NCBI RefSeq assembly: GCF_002875945.1
Contig: NZ_MCZK01000143.1
Location: 1-64,000 of the forward strand
Origin: Vibrio lentus
Lineage (GTDB): Bacteria > Pseudomonadota > Gammaproteobacteria > Enterobacterales > Vibrionaceae
DNA length: 64,000 nt
Direction of reading: 5' to 3'
A model generated the notes under the pieces. That model searched no databases. It was not told the origin of the DNA and saw nothing but the letters and a program-made list of their open reading frames with translations. The number at the start of each line of letters is the position of its first letter. The stretch's first letter is position 1. Positions 26,653 to 36,800 of this stretch are shown one piece after another. Both the position numbers and the translations under genes were made by a program.

Positions 26653-27246
26653 TTAAAAGCGATTTAGTTCAACCGTTAAATTGTCACCATCACTATGTAG
26701 CTGAATCCAAGGAGCTGACGAACGAGAAGAAGATGAGGAAGAACTAGGCACATTCCATAAACTCATTTGCTCAGAGGAACGATGTTGTGAGTTGATGAAT
26801 TCGACAAGTTGTTTATCTACCTTATCGTAACCAACGCCCTCACGTTTCGCTTGTTCAAGTTGAGCGAAGACATCGAACTCATCCTCTCCAATGCGAATAG
26901 AGCTGAGAGCAAAGCCATCTTGGCGAAGGTATGCCTGAAGCTTTGTGTAATTTAGGTTCGAATATGGCAGGTTAAGGCGAACCACCTCTACGCTTGAGTC
27001 ACCCAACTCCAGTTCAACATAAACATCCAAATCGTAATATTGAGTGAGATCACTGCACAGAAGAGTGCCTTCAACTTCGCCACAATCCATGAGATCGATA
27101 TCGTTAATATAGTTTTGAGAACTCGGTTGAATTGGGCTGCTATTGAATACCGTTCGCAACCACCAGCTTTCACTCGCTTGCGCAGAGAATGAAAGGGTAT
27201 TCAGAACCAATAACAAAGGTAGGATTAAGACAGGAAGAGTTCTCAT
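26653..27246 (-). CDS. secreted hypothetical protein, 197 aa
   Basis: I recognise no family. Residues 1-24 form a signal peptide (hydrophobic LPVLILPLLLVLNTLSF, cleavage after SAQA), so the mature protein is periplasmic or exported. It contains a Cys pair (DCGEVEGTLLC) that could form a disulfide, and a beta-rich middle. Near the C terminus is a run of seven serines and further Ser/Arg residues, a possible disordered linker before the short final strand. It lies downstream of the terminator that ends the adhesin operon, so it is probably transcribed separately. Confidence 0.65.
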   Translation of the reverse strand: MRTLPVLILPLLLVLNTLSFSAQASESWWLRTVFNSSPIQPSSQNYINDIDLMDCGEVEGTLLCSDLTQYYDLDVYVELELGDSSVEVVRLNLPYSNLNYTKLQAYLRQDGFALSSIRIGEDEFDVFAQLEQAKREGVGYDKVDKQLVEFINSQHRSSEQMSLWNVPSSSSSSSRSSAPWIQLHSDGDNLTVELNRF

Positions 27247-27327
27247 TAATTGTGCTTATTCGCGCGGTATGAAGCGCCCATTATACGTGACCAATCAACA
27301 AACAACCGATCAAGGCACAAATTTTAG

Positions 27328-27357
27328 GCGAAAAAAAACGGGCATACATGCCCGCTA
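27328..27357 (-). terminator. intrinsic terminator of the type I secretion/adhesin operon
   Basis: On the minus strand CGGGCAT and ATGCCCG form a GC-rich stem with a two-base loop, followed by eight T residues. It lies about 100 bases after the last gene of the operon. Confidence 0.85.
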
Positions 27358-27456
27358 GATAAATTCTATCGCCGAATAACGTAATCCGCCACGTTGAGAA
27401 CCATTACGAAACTAACAATACCATTCCGATGACCCACATACAATACATCATACCAA

Positions 27457-28401
27457 TTATTTATAACCACCTTCGATCGCAGGCTCTTCAAGCGATAATC
27501 TTACTTTATTCCGTTGGATTGCTTCTGGTGGCAAGCTGATGAAACCGTATTGGTTCAACACGCCTTGATGCTCTTCCGACAGGGTCAGCCCAACAAAGAA
27601 CTTCTCTTGTTCCGTAAAGCCTTTGCGATGCGCTGGAATATTCAGGTACATATAGTAAACCGTTGCCAATGGGTAACGACCTGAGAGAATCGTTTCCTTG
27701 TTTAGGTCGTAGTTCACCCCTAGGTTATCAACCACGCTCAGCCATTTCACATCAGATATTTGATCCGAGTAAACGGTGTAACCAATCGCGGCATCTTCGT
27801 CCTCAATCTTACTAATCAGATCCGGCAGATCTGCTAAGAATTGAGTATTCGCATATTCCCCGTCAGCTCCACATTCAACCCAACTTGAAAAGGTGGTATG
27901 GCCTTGCAGGTTGTGGTCGATAGCGAAAGGCAACATGTGTGTGTCTAAGCTTTCTCCGTCACGAGTGTCACTGCTTGGCGTCCATTTAGGATGCTTAGGG
28001 TCGCTAGAACAACCAAACACATCAATAAGTTCAGCAACGCTGATGGATGTGGCTGGGTTATTCTCGTTCGCCAGAATCGCTATTACGTCTGCGGTAAACA
28101 TCAGCTCGGTCGGTCTGTAGCCGTAGCGCATGTCGAACCTAGCCATCTCTTTGTCAGTCCACTTTTTGGAAGTAATACCAACACGCGAACGTTGCATGAT
28201 CATCTGCTCAGGGACACTGTCACTCAACAAGATCTCTAAGTCGATCTCTTGACTCTTAAGCAAGTCTTCAACAAGGCCCTGCATATTCGGCTCAATCGCG
28301 ACCAAACCAATATCACTGGCGTCATTCGCTAACGTTGATACAGAAAAAAACGCAGGTACAGCAGCAAGCAGTAAGCCCGATTTATTAGATAGATGTTTCA
28401 T
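27457..28401 (-). CDS. PstS-like periplasmic substrate-binding protein, last gene of adhesin operon
   Basis: Exported protein of 314 residues with signal peptide 1-25 (cleavage after TLA). The fold match is to PstS-type type 2 periplasmic binding proteins: TADVIAILANENNPATSISVAELIDVFGCSSD resembles the PstS hinge region in two halves, and FVGLTLSEEHQGVLNQYGFI is the usual C-terminal helix. The SGSTS and SSGSR phosphate loops of true PstS are not present, so phosphate may not be the ligand. Its ATG overlaps the stop of the OmpA-like gene (TAATG), which indicates translational coupling. No permease or ATPase for uptake follows. A role in sensing or in the adhesin system is inferred from position only. 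Confidence 0.78.
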   Translation of the reverse strand: MKHLSNKSGLLLAAVPAFFSVSTLANDASDIGLVAIEPNMQGLVEDLLKSQEIDLEILLSDSVPEQMIMQRSRVGITSKKWTDKEMARFDMRYGYRPTELMFTADVIAILANENNPATSISVAELIDVFGCSSDPKHPKWTPSSDTRDGESLDTHMLPFAIDHNLQGHTTFSSWVECGADGEYANTQFLADLPDLISKIEDEDAAIGYTVYSDQISDVKWLSVVDNLGVNYDLNKETILSGRYPLATVYYMYLNIPAHRKGFTEQEKFFVGLTLSEEHQGVLNQYGFISLPPEAIQRNKVRLSLEEPAIEGGYK

Positions 28402-29039
28402 TACTGGCCTCCTACTGGGTCAATCGATGTCTTAGATTCAACATCGCTATTGCTGTCGAGCTGCATTTCTGAGGTGAAGATATTCCAAGATGGATTCACT
28501 TCCATGCTCTCTGTTTTTAAGACTGCAATGGTTCTACGCTTACGCTTGTGAAGGTGCTGAGTTAAGCTGGTTATCTGAGTAAATTCTTGTTCGAAGATTC
28601 GCTCCCCATCGATGCCTCTGTCAATCAGGGCGTCTCGAATCACGCCAGTCCTTTTCTTGGCCAATGCTTTGTTATAAACATTGGTGCCTTCTGAACTTGT
28701 GTCGCCCACTAAGGTAACGGAGGCATCTGGTTGTTCGCCAAGCAAACGCACTAACTCGTTGAGAACAGCCGTGTGTTCTGGTTTAAGCACATATTTATCG
28801 AAATCAAATGCCACGCTTAAGACTTCAACGTCCTCGACAATTTTCCAGTTTGCACACCCTTTAATGTCTACCGTCACACCTTCTGGCGTATCAGCACAAA
28901 GGTCTCGTTGGTTAATCACACCGTCACGGTCATCATCCGCCAGATCATCAATTTGATGACGAGTCATCGTCGTATCGGGCGTTTCCGCACACCCCATCAG
29001 CAAGATAGAACTAAGTAGCGCTAGTTTAAAATGTCTCAT
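28401..29039 (-). CDS. OmpA-family peptidoglycan-binding lipoprotein
   Basis: Predicted 212-residue lipoprotein (lipobox ILLMGC). A thrombospondin type 3-like calcium repeat (DDDRDGVINQRDLCADTPEG, then VDIKGC) precedes a C-terminal OmpA domain (VAFDFDKYVLKPEH and GTNVYNKALAKKRTG). OmpA domains bind the peptide of peptidoglycan. The TSP3 plus OmpA arrangement is common in outer-membrane proteins of vibrios. ATG 29039 is chosen because it starts the signal peptide and overlaps the tolC-like stop as TAATG; the frame continues upstream into the tolC-like gene. It could anchor the secretion apparatus or the adhesin to the cell wall; that is inferred from operon position. Confidence 0.85.
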   Translation of the reverse strand: MRHFKLALLSSILLMGCAETPDTTMTRHQIDDLADDDRDGVINQRDLCADTPEGVTVDIKGCANWKIVEDVEVLSVAFDFDKYVLKPEHTAVLNELVRLLGEQPDASVTLVGDTSSEGTNVYNKALAKKRTGVIRDALIDRGIDGERIFEQEFTQITSLTQHLHKRKRRTIAVLKTESMEVNPSWNIFTSEMQLDSNSDVESKTSIDPVGGQ

Positions 29040-30352
29040 TACTTGTTCTCCCCTTGCCATTCTTCTGGGTGTTCAACCCTTAGTGCGTAAGTCAACATGC
29101 CCATCGCGTTTAACACTCGGTATGCCGCTAACGTTTGATCGTATTCAGTGCTGATAAAGTTTCTTCGAGCCAAGAACACTTCCACTTTTGCATCAAGCAC
29201 ATCAAGCAAGCTTCGTCTGCCAACATTGAATTGTTGGATATAACCAAGCTCTGCGATTTTGGCTGCATCCACGTTCTGTTGAAGAAGGGACTTTTGTTGT
29301 TCAAGCATCTTGTAGGCATTCCAAGCGAGCTGAGTGCCCTCTTTAACTTCACGCTCCGTTCTTAATCTGATCGCTCTTGCTTCTTCCACTCGCCACGCAG
29401 ATGATTCCACGCGAGAGTCGGTAGAGAAGCCATTAAATAAGTCGTAATCCATGGTCAACATGATACGAGCATCCTCATCAACACCACCCGGAGGGTTAGA
29501 CACGTTGTCATTTTTGTTGGCATGAAGCTCGAGTTTTAACTCTGGGTAGTAATCCCCTTTCTCGCGGCGCATTTCTTTACGAGCGGCATCGATATCAAGC
29601 AAAGAGGCTTGGATTTCAGGGTGATTCTCGACAGCCTGTTCAAGCGCGACCTGTGCTGAACTTGGTAACAGAGCATAATCAAAACGAGGATAAACCAAGT
29701 TCACAGCAGGCTTGCCGACTAAGCGTAGGTACTGAGTTTGTAAATCAAACAGGTTGTTCTGAGCAGCGATTAATGAAGATTGCGCCGTCGCAACACGGGC
29801 AGAGATCTGAGCCAGATCCGAGTTACTGCTCAAGCCTTTGCTCTTCTTGTCTTGGATATCTTGATAGATCTCTTGGTGTTCTTTTACGTTACGTTTAGAC
29901 AGTTCAAGTAACGTCTCTGCCTTAAGAATATCGAGATAGTTTCTCACCACATCTAACGAGACATTTTCAGCGCGTGAAATCAGGGTTAATCGTTCAGCTT
30001 CAGCTTCGAAGGTTAATCGGTCGACATTCGACGTCGTTTTAAAACCGTCGAATAGTAACTGAGATACCTTAACGCCAATCTCTGTTCGCGTTAGCCCACG
30101 ATCATCAGTGTCGAGTTTACTTCCGCTGTTATAGCGCGTCTCTTCATAACCTGCCGCCGCGTACAAATTGACTTGTGGCATATACAAACCACCCGCAGCG
30201 TCTCCGTCTCTGACCACCGATTGGTATCGGGAGTACTGCGCCAATATCTCTGGGCTATAGTCGATGGCAAAGGCCACGGACTCTTCTAATGAGGCTGCTT
30301 GAGACAGCCCGCTCATGAGTAAGCAAGAAGAGAGTAAGAATTTTGAATGCAT
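29039..30352 (-). CDS. TolC-family outer-membrane channel of the type I secretion system
   Basis: Outer-membrane factor of 437 residues with signal peptide (1-19, cleavage after SQA) and two OEP repeats typical of TolC. The first half has LEESVAFAIDYSPEILAQYSR, and the second half LEQAVENHPEIQASLLDIDA. Long coiled-coil helices and alternating strands make up the trimeric tunnel. It belongs with the type I exporter genes upstream, 111 bases away, and resembles LapE/AggA-type channels. A short inverted repeat (30383-30403) lies in the gap before it and could be an mRNA-processing site. AAGGAAG precedes the ATG. Confidence 0.9.
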   Translation of the reverse strand: MHSKFLLSSCLLMSGLSQAASLEESVAFAIDYSPEILAQYSRYQSVVRDGDAAGGLYMPQVNLYAAAGYEETRYNSGSKLDTDDRGLTRTEIGVKVSQLLFDGFKTTSNVDRLTFEAEAERLTLISRAENVSLDVVRNYLDILKAETLLELSKRNVKEHQEIYQDIQDKKSKGLSSNSDLAQISARVATAQSSLIAAQNNLFDLQTQYLRLVGKPAVNLVYPRFDYALLPSSAQVALEQAVENHPEIQASLLDIDAARKEMRREKGDYYPELKLELHANKNDNVSNPPGGVDEDARIMLTMDYDLFNGFSTDSRVESSAWRVEEARAIRLRTEREVKEGTQLAWNAYKMLEQQKSLLQQNVDAAKIAELGYIQQFNVGRRSLLDVLDAKVEVFLARRNFISTEYDQTLAAYRVLNAMGMLTYALRVEHPEEWQGENK

Positions 30353-30463
30353 TACACTTCCTTTTATATTTATGCTTTAACCCACTTCATCGTTCGCGAA
30401 GTGAGTTTTCCTTAGCTCGTAAAATAGGTTTTAACCAATAACTCAATACTGTTTTTTCTCCGG

Positions 30464-31711
30464 TCAAGATATCAACCGCGACTGCATCCCTGGGATAATG
30501 CTAAAGGCAGAGTTTTGTTGCTGGTCTTCGTTTAACTGAATATGGGCGCGATAATAGGCATTACCGTCTTCTGTTTGTAAGGCATCGGCACTCACATAAG
30601 TGACTTTACCTTTCAGGCCACCATAGATAACAAAGTCATACGCCGTAAATTTAACGGTGGCACCTAATCCATTATGAACAAACGCGATATCTTGCGGAGA
30701 GATCCTCGCTTCAACAATCAAATCACTATTTGATGGAATGATCTCAATAATCGGTTCGCCGGGACGAACAACACCACCAATAGTACGAACGAATATCTCC
30801 TTCACCGTGCCGTCAACTGGCGCTAAGATTTGAGTTCGTTTCAGTTGGTCGGCGATCGCCTGTTGGCTTTCATTCAATTGCGCGATTTTACTTGCCACTT
30901 CATTCAATTGACCTTGTACTTTGGCGCGAAAATCTAACGCGATGCTGCGGTGATCGGCTATCGATTCTGAGTAAGCAGCAATCTGTTTCTGAGCCGCCAC
31001 TTTTGAGCTGGCAATATCGCCTTTCAGCTTGACCACATCACGGTTCAGTTTCAGCAGCTCAACTTCTGCAACTGCGCCGCTAGCAACCACATCTTTCAAC
31101 ATGTTGCGCTCTCGAATAACAATATCGAGGCTGCTTTCTAAAGTCTGAATATTATTGAGCGTATCGACACGCGCTTGGTCTTGTTGTTCAATGCGAAGTG
31201 CCGCTTCTTCCAGTTCCGATTTCAACTGACCTAAACGTTCTCGATAGTTGGCTTTGGCGTTCATTAATGCCGGATGGCTCGATACATCGATGACAATATC
31301 TTGTGGCACCAAGACCACTCGTTCAAACCACTCTTTTGCATCGTTATTTAAAACAACAGTCGACAGCTCTGCTTTCAATCTTAATTGTTGGGCCAGTAAG
31401 GTATCCGCTTGTTGAGCCGACTCTAAAAAAGCCGCTTTAAAACGAGTGTCTTCTAACTTAGCCAAAGGCTGTCCTTTCACAACAGATTGACCTTGTCGCA
31501 CCATGATCTCTTGAACCAAGCCGCCCTCTAAGCTCTGAATCGTTTGTACTGAAAGGCTCGGTACGACTTTGCCCTCGCCAATAACCACTTCTTCCAATGT
31601 TGCCCATGACGCCCAACCGATAATCGATACAATCAATAACGCACTTAGCCAGATCAGCTTACGAGAACGGAATGCCAAGTGGTTGTTGGTCCATTGAATA
31701 TCATTACTCAT
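30464..31711 (-). CDS. HlyD/LapC-type membrane-fusion protein of type I secretion system
   Basis: Periplasmic adaptor of 415 residues linking the ABC exporter to the TolC channel. A short cytoplasmic N terminus is followed by one membrane helix (IWLSALLIVSIIGWASWA, about residues 18-36). Then come the lipoyl half-motif QSLEGGLVQEIMVRQGQSVV, a long coiled coil of about 200 residues, the second half-motif ILAPVDGTVKEIFV, and a beta-barrel. This is the HlyD rather than the AcrA plan. ATG 31711 is preferred: the gene overlaps the exporter stop by eight bases, and GGAGG lies upstream. Further upstream extension would overlap the exporter by more than 140 bases. Confidence 0.91.
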   Translation of the reverse strand: MSNDIQWTNNHLAFRSRKLIWLSALLIVSIIGWASWATLEEVVIGEGKVVPSLSVQTIQSLEGGLVQEIMVRQGQSVVKGQPLAKLEDTRFKAAFLESAQQADTLLAQQLRLKAELSTVVLNNDAKEWFERVVLVPQDIVIDVSSHPALMNAKANYRERLGQLKSELEEAALRIEQQDQARVDTLNNIQTLESSLDIVIRERNMLKDVVASGAVAEVELLKLNRDVVKLKGDIASSKVAAQKQIAAYSESIADHRSIALDFRAKVQGQLNEVASKIAQLNESQQAIADQLKRTQILAPVDGTVKEIFVRTIGGVVRPGEPIIEIIPSNSDLIVEARISPQDIAFVHNGLGATVKFTAYDFVIYGGLKGKVTYVSADALQTEDGNAYYRAHIQLNEDQQQNSAFSIIPGMQSRLIS

Positions 31712-33863
31712 GACGACCTCCCTTAACCACCGAAACCGTTTTAAAGCGACTGGTTCCTTTGGGTGCACTTTTCTTCTGTAGAGAGAGAATGTCTTTTGGC
31801 TCACCCTCTGCCACGATCTGACCTTTATCCAATACAACCACACGATCACACATCATCAAAAAGGAAGATTTGTGCGAGCTGATCAGCATCGAGGTTTCTC
31901 TTGGCATACTTTGCAACGCATTGAAGAACTGTATCTCGGCTTGATTGTCAAGTGCGCTGGTTGGCTCATCCATGATCAATAGTTTTGGACATCGATAAAG
32001 CGCCCTTGCGATAGCCACAGCTTGTCGTTGTCCTCCAGAAAGCAATCGGCCACCTTCACCGACAGGCGTTTCTAAGCCATTGCTTAAGCGCCCCATGTAA
32101 CCGTTAAGGCCAGACTGTTGCAGCGCTTGTCTTAGCTTTTCTTCATCAACGTTGGTCGCACCCAAAGTGACGTTGTCGTAAACACTGCCAAAGATAAGAT
32201 TAGTGGTTTGCCCTACCCAGCCCATTCCGCTACGCAAAACACTGGTTGGCCATAACTGCCCATCAATCTCTTGATAGAAAGCTTGTCCTGTTGTAGGCAA
32301 ATACTGTCGAGCAACAATCGATAAAAGCGTGGTTTTTCCTGCGCCAGCCGCACCAACAAGGCCAACTCGCTCACCCGGTTTTATCTCCAAAGAGATTTCC
32401 TTTAGCGCTGGGCTTTGAGTCTCTGGATAAGTAAACGTGACTTCATCTAGCCTAACCCCGCCGTCAAAGTCTCCCTTATCAATCACTTGATGTTTAGACT
32501 CTTCTTGCGGTAAGTCCATGATCTGATTTAGGCCTTCGACTGCAGAACGGGTTTGTTGAAACCTCAGCAATAGAAGAGACAGTTGATTCACCGAGCTTGC
32601 GGCACGCCCACTCAACATCACCACCGCTATCAAGCCACCCATGCTCAGCAAGCCTTCAGAGATCTGATACACGCCGAAGATGATGAGAGTAATGGTGACG
32701 ATCTGCTGACTCGACTGAATGGAATGAGTCACGATATTGGAGTAGTGACGAGATTGAGTCTGCCATTGAGAGAGCGATGAAATCGTCTGTTCCCAACGTT
32801 TCTGAGTAATACCCTCAGCATTGTTTTGCTTGATATCCGGAAGTGTTGTTAAGCAATCAAACAGCTGTGCTTGTCTTTGTGTCGACAAACGTGCGGTTTC
32901 ATCGAATGTTTTCTCGACTTTGCCTTTCATCGCAATGCTTAGCACGATCAATACCAACATGATCGCGACAGGGATGAACATCATCGCGCCACCGAGCCAG
33001 CCAATAAGGAACAGGAACAGCAAAGTGAACGGTAAGTCGACTAACGTGACCAAAGAGATGGAGGTGAAGAAATCTTTCACGCTATCGAAATCTTGAAGCT
33101 GTCTGGCAAATGCGCCTACCGATTGCGGTCGGTTTTCGAGCTTCATACCGAGCACTTTAGAGAACAGTTGAGAAGACAACTTGTTATCAATATAGCGCCC
33201 AGCCATGTCAGTTACAGAACTTCTTGAGCTTCTCAACACCCAATCAAAAATAACGACAATACCAACGCCTGCCGCCAGAACCCAAAGCGTGTTAAACGCT
33301 TGATTCGGGACCACACGGTCATACACGTTCATGGTAAAAAGAGGCACGACTAGCGCGAGCAAGTTGATCAAGAATGAAGCGATAAACAGGTCTCGATACC
33401 AAGGTTTGACTTCTTTGACGACACGCCATAACCAACGGGTATTGGATTTATTCTCGCTGCGTTCATGGGATTGAACACGTGCATCATCAAGAGCTTGAGC
33501 TCCAACTTGCCAAACATACGATTCGACTTGAGTAACCAGTTCTTTTAATGAAGTTTCTTGGCTTGAGTTGGTTTCGCAATCCAATACTTGAAAGTCGCCG
33601 CCGGAGCCTTGAGTGACGACAACAGGATTCCCTGTCGCAGAATTAACGGCAACAACGGGGAACTGACATTGAGTCAGTAATTCTTTTTTCACATGGCTCA
33701 GAGTTAACCCCGATTTCTCAATGGCTCTTGGAAAAAGGGATTCATTGAGCCTTCCTTCATTTAAAGGTAGGCCAGACACTATTTTGGAAGGATGGCTGCG
33801 AACATTAAAATGCTCACATAACCATTCAACACAACCTAGCCAGCTGTCTTTTTGTTCTACCAA
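31704..33863 (-). CDS. type I secretion ABC exporter (LapB/HlyB-like)
   Basis: Inner-membrane exporter of 719 residues. Residues 1-125 form a C39-like domain that lacks the catalytic Cys-His pair, as in HlyB/LapB exporters, where it binds the substrate rather than cutting it. A six-helix membrane domain follows (about 150-430), then the ABC ATPase with Walker A (GAAGAGKTT near 509), signature LSGGQRQAVAIARAL, and Walker B (LLIMDEPTSALD). The start is TTG: no ATG occurs until deep in the protein, and AGGAAG is six bases upstream. It follows the adhesin gene after 33 bases and precedes the fusion-protein gene with overlap. Substrate: surely the adjacent adhesin. Confidence 0.92.
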   Translation of the reverse strand: MVEQKDSWLGCVEWLCEHFNVRSHPSKIVSGLPLNEGRLNESLFPRAIEKSGLTLSHVKKELLTQCQFPVVAVNSATGNPVVVTQGSGGDFQVLDCETNSSQETSLKELVTQVESYVWQVGAQALDDARVQSHERSENKSNTRWLWRVVKEVKPWYRDLFIASFLINLLALVVPLFTMNVYDRVVPNQAFNTLWVLAAGVGIVVIFDWVLRSSRSSVTDMAGRYIDNKLSSQLFSKVLGMKLENRPQSVGAFARQLQDFDSVKDFFTSISLVTLVDLPFTLLFLFLIGWLGGAMMFIPVAIMLVLIVLSIAMKGKVEKTFDETARLSTQRQAQLFDCLTTLPDIKQNNAEGITQKRWEQTISSLSQWQTQSRHYSNIVTHSIQSSQQIVTITLIIFGVYQISEGLLSMGGLIAVVMLSGRAASSVNQLSLLLLRFQQTRSAVEGLNQIMDLPQEESKHQVIDKGDFDGGVRLDEVTFTYPETQSPALKEISLEIKPGERVGLVGAAGAGKTTLLSIVARQYLPTTGQAFYQEIDGQLWPTSVLRSGMGWVGQTTNLIFGSVYDNVTLGATNVDEEKLRQALQQSGLNGYMGRLSNGLETPVGEGGRLLSGGQRQAVAIARALYRCPKLLIMDEPTSALDNQAEIQFFNALQSMPRETSMLISSHKSSFLMMCDRVVVLDKGQIVAEGEPKDILSLQKKSAPKGTSRFKTVSVVKGGRHE

Positions 33864-33896
33864 TCTAAACTTCCTTTTATAGACTGTACATCTAAC

Positions 33897-36800
33897 TTAC
33901 AGCGTTAAATTATTGTCATCTATCATTTTTTGTAAAATTTGTGCTTCAGTAATTCCACTACTATCCCCTTGATACAGATCGTCGAACGTAACATCAGCTA
34001 ACAAGATGTTTTGTTGAACGTCTTCGTCGCCATTAGGTTTAATAGAAATGGTCACGCCTTCATCAGATTCATTTAAGTCTAAGAAATTATCCGGATTCAA
34101 GGTACTAGCTACTGTATCTAAAATACCTTTTAGATCAATGATGTCAGTATCTTTAGTCGTGTCAAAATCTTGAATTACATCGTAGCTTGGGGCTTCTGCA
34201 CTCCCTAAGCCTGAAGAGGCGAACACAAAATTATCTGAGCCCGTCCCACCAATCAGCAGGTCGTTATCATCTGTCGCGGTAATCGTAGAGTCCCCTTCAG
34301 CAACAAATTCAACCGATAGCGTTTGAGGTAACCCTACTGCTTGGTTATTGCCTATCTCTGCAGAGGGTTCGATCGTTAGATCAAATTGATCACCACTGTT
34401 GTAGCCCCCTGTTATCGCTAGGTTAGGCACATCTGCCAAGTCCACCACGTATTGTCCGCTGACCATCGAACCATGTGAGAAGGTCAAACCTGCGGGAATA
34501 TCATAAATTGTAATGAAGCCCACTTCTGAATCGGCAGGGTTTACAAGAGAAAGGTCTAAGCCAAGAGGAATCGTGCCGCTTGCTTCCGCGACAATTGAAT
34601 AGTATTCAACACTCAATAACGGCGCATCAGGCTCTGGTGTAATAATAAGCGTCATGTCTTGCGAGCTCGGGTCACCCGTGTCGACTACTAACTCTCCGAG
34701 TACGGTATTTTGATCAACCGTTCGGCCTGTAATCGTAATATCGAGGTTACCAAACGCATCGCCCGCAAAGAATTCGAGCTCATCAACAGAACTTGCTTTA
34801 ACGAGGATCGTCGCCTGTATGATGCCACCAACACTGGTGAAAGAACTGGTTTCTGATCCAATTCGAATTCGATCTAGCCCAACTAAACCTGATGGATCCG
34901 AAGTCGAATTAACCGTTACGGTAATTGATAAGAACTCATCACTGTTGGTTTCAAAGCTATTAGCATCAAGTGGAATCACGATACCGTCATCCTCACTTCC
35001 GGTGAGCTGTTCTGGTAAATCGAAGAACTCAACTTTATCACCAATAGGATTCACACCAACGGTAAATTCAGATTCTGTATAGCGGATTTCTGTGGTGCCG
35101 ATTTCTTGAGTAATCGCCTCAAGAACTAGATTCATATCACCACTAAAATCTCGTGGCGGCAGAATAACAAGATTAGCAAGCTGACTAGGATCAAGCTGCC
35201 ACTCGTAAGTAGGGTTACCATCAAAGGTACCGCCATCGACGCCATTGTTAGGAACTAATTCGTAGCTGTCGCCGACCTTTATCGCAACAACCGCACCTTC
35301 AGGCACGCCTTTCAATGCCAAGGACATATTTTCAGAGCCATCTTGGTCAATCAGCTCCGCGCTGAGTGATGACAATGAAATGTAGTTGTCTTCGTCACCA
35401 ACTATATCCTCTGTCACCAAGTTCGCCGCATCAGCAACAGGTTCAACGGTGATCGTCACCACGGTAGTCTTGTCTTGCGTATCCGTTTCAGTTACGCAAT
35501 CAGCTTCATCGGTAATATTGGCCGTTACCGTTAAGGTAATTTCGCCGCTGTAATGTTCTGGTGGCGTTACCAACACATCACTCAAGCGGCTAGGATCCGT
35601 TACCGTCCAAGTACCATTGCCGTTATCCACCAACAAACCGGTATCAGCAGGACTCTCCGATAGTGTCACACCATTTGATACAGTAATCGTCAGAGAGTTA
35701 ACGGTTTCTTTGCCGGTAGCGCTGTTACCTTCACCCGTGATTAATTGACCATCTTCAACGCTATCTCCAAGAACAAGCTCAAGATTCAGATCCGTGGCAA
35801 TGTCTTCTTGGATTGTTGTCGAATCCGTGGCGACGGTAATGTCATCCACGACAGGAAGCACTTGAATACTAATGGTTTGAGCTGTCGTTACGGTTTCACC
35901 ATTACACGGTGAGGTTTCAATAGTCTCTATCGTGAAATCAATACACCCAGCGAAGTCTTCGTCCAATCCTGTTAACGTCAGTTTCGAGAGACCATCGGCA
36001 GTAATCGAGTAACCGACCACTTCGCCAGCCGCGTCATATTCCGCAATAACACCATCACCTGAAATTTCGACGCCTTCAGGAAGAGAATCAGCAGGAATAT
36101 AGAAAGAGATCGTATTGTCTGAGTCACTGGCTACATCGGTATTGAGCAAGCCCGTTAAATCGATATCTTCGCCTTCATTAGTCTTAATATCACCACCCGG
36201 TTGAATGGGACTTGGTGGGCCAACGGGGTCACAAGTACCGCCGCCGCCATCATGGCCAGTGATCTGGATTTGGAATGAAGTATCAATATACTTCGAATCT
36301 TCGCCATCAATGACACGAGCACGAACCACAATATCTAAAACGGGAGTATCGCTTGGGCTGGAGATCGTCATACCGCTCAAGATTTCTTGCGCCAACTCTT
36401 GGATAGAGTCACTCGTAAGACCGTTAGCAGAGATGATCCAGTTTCCTGAAACATCTTGAGCGGCTCCGTTCGGGTGATCGATAATCAACGAATAACCATC
36501 AGGCACATCGATCAAGATATAATCTAAGTACTCTGAGCCATCCATATCAGCGTCAACAAAAGTAACGGCATCAGACACATTGACTGGAGAACCATCCTCA
36601 CTAATGTATAGCTGACCAGAACTTTCCAAACGAGTGTCTGACTCGACCCTCGCATCAACGGTGACACTGATTGAACCCGAGATATCTTTTACATCAGCCG
36701 CGCCTGTTGGCGACGTGTCGGTAACTTCGTAAGTAATTGGGATCGAAAATGTACCGCTCAAATCTTCAGTAGCGGTTACTGATAGTCTTCCGCTACTTAA

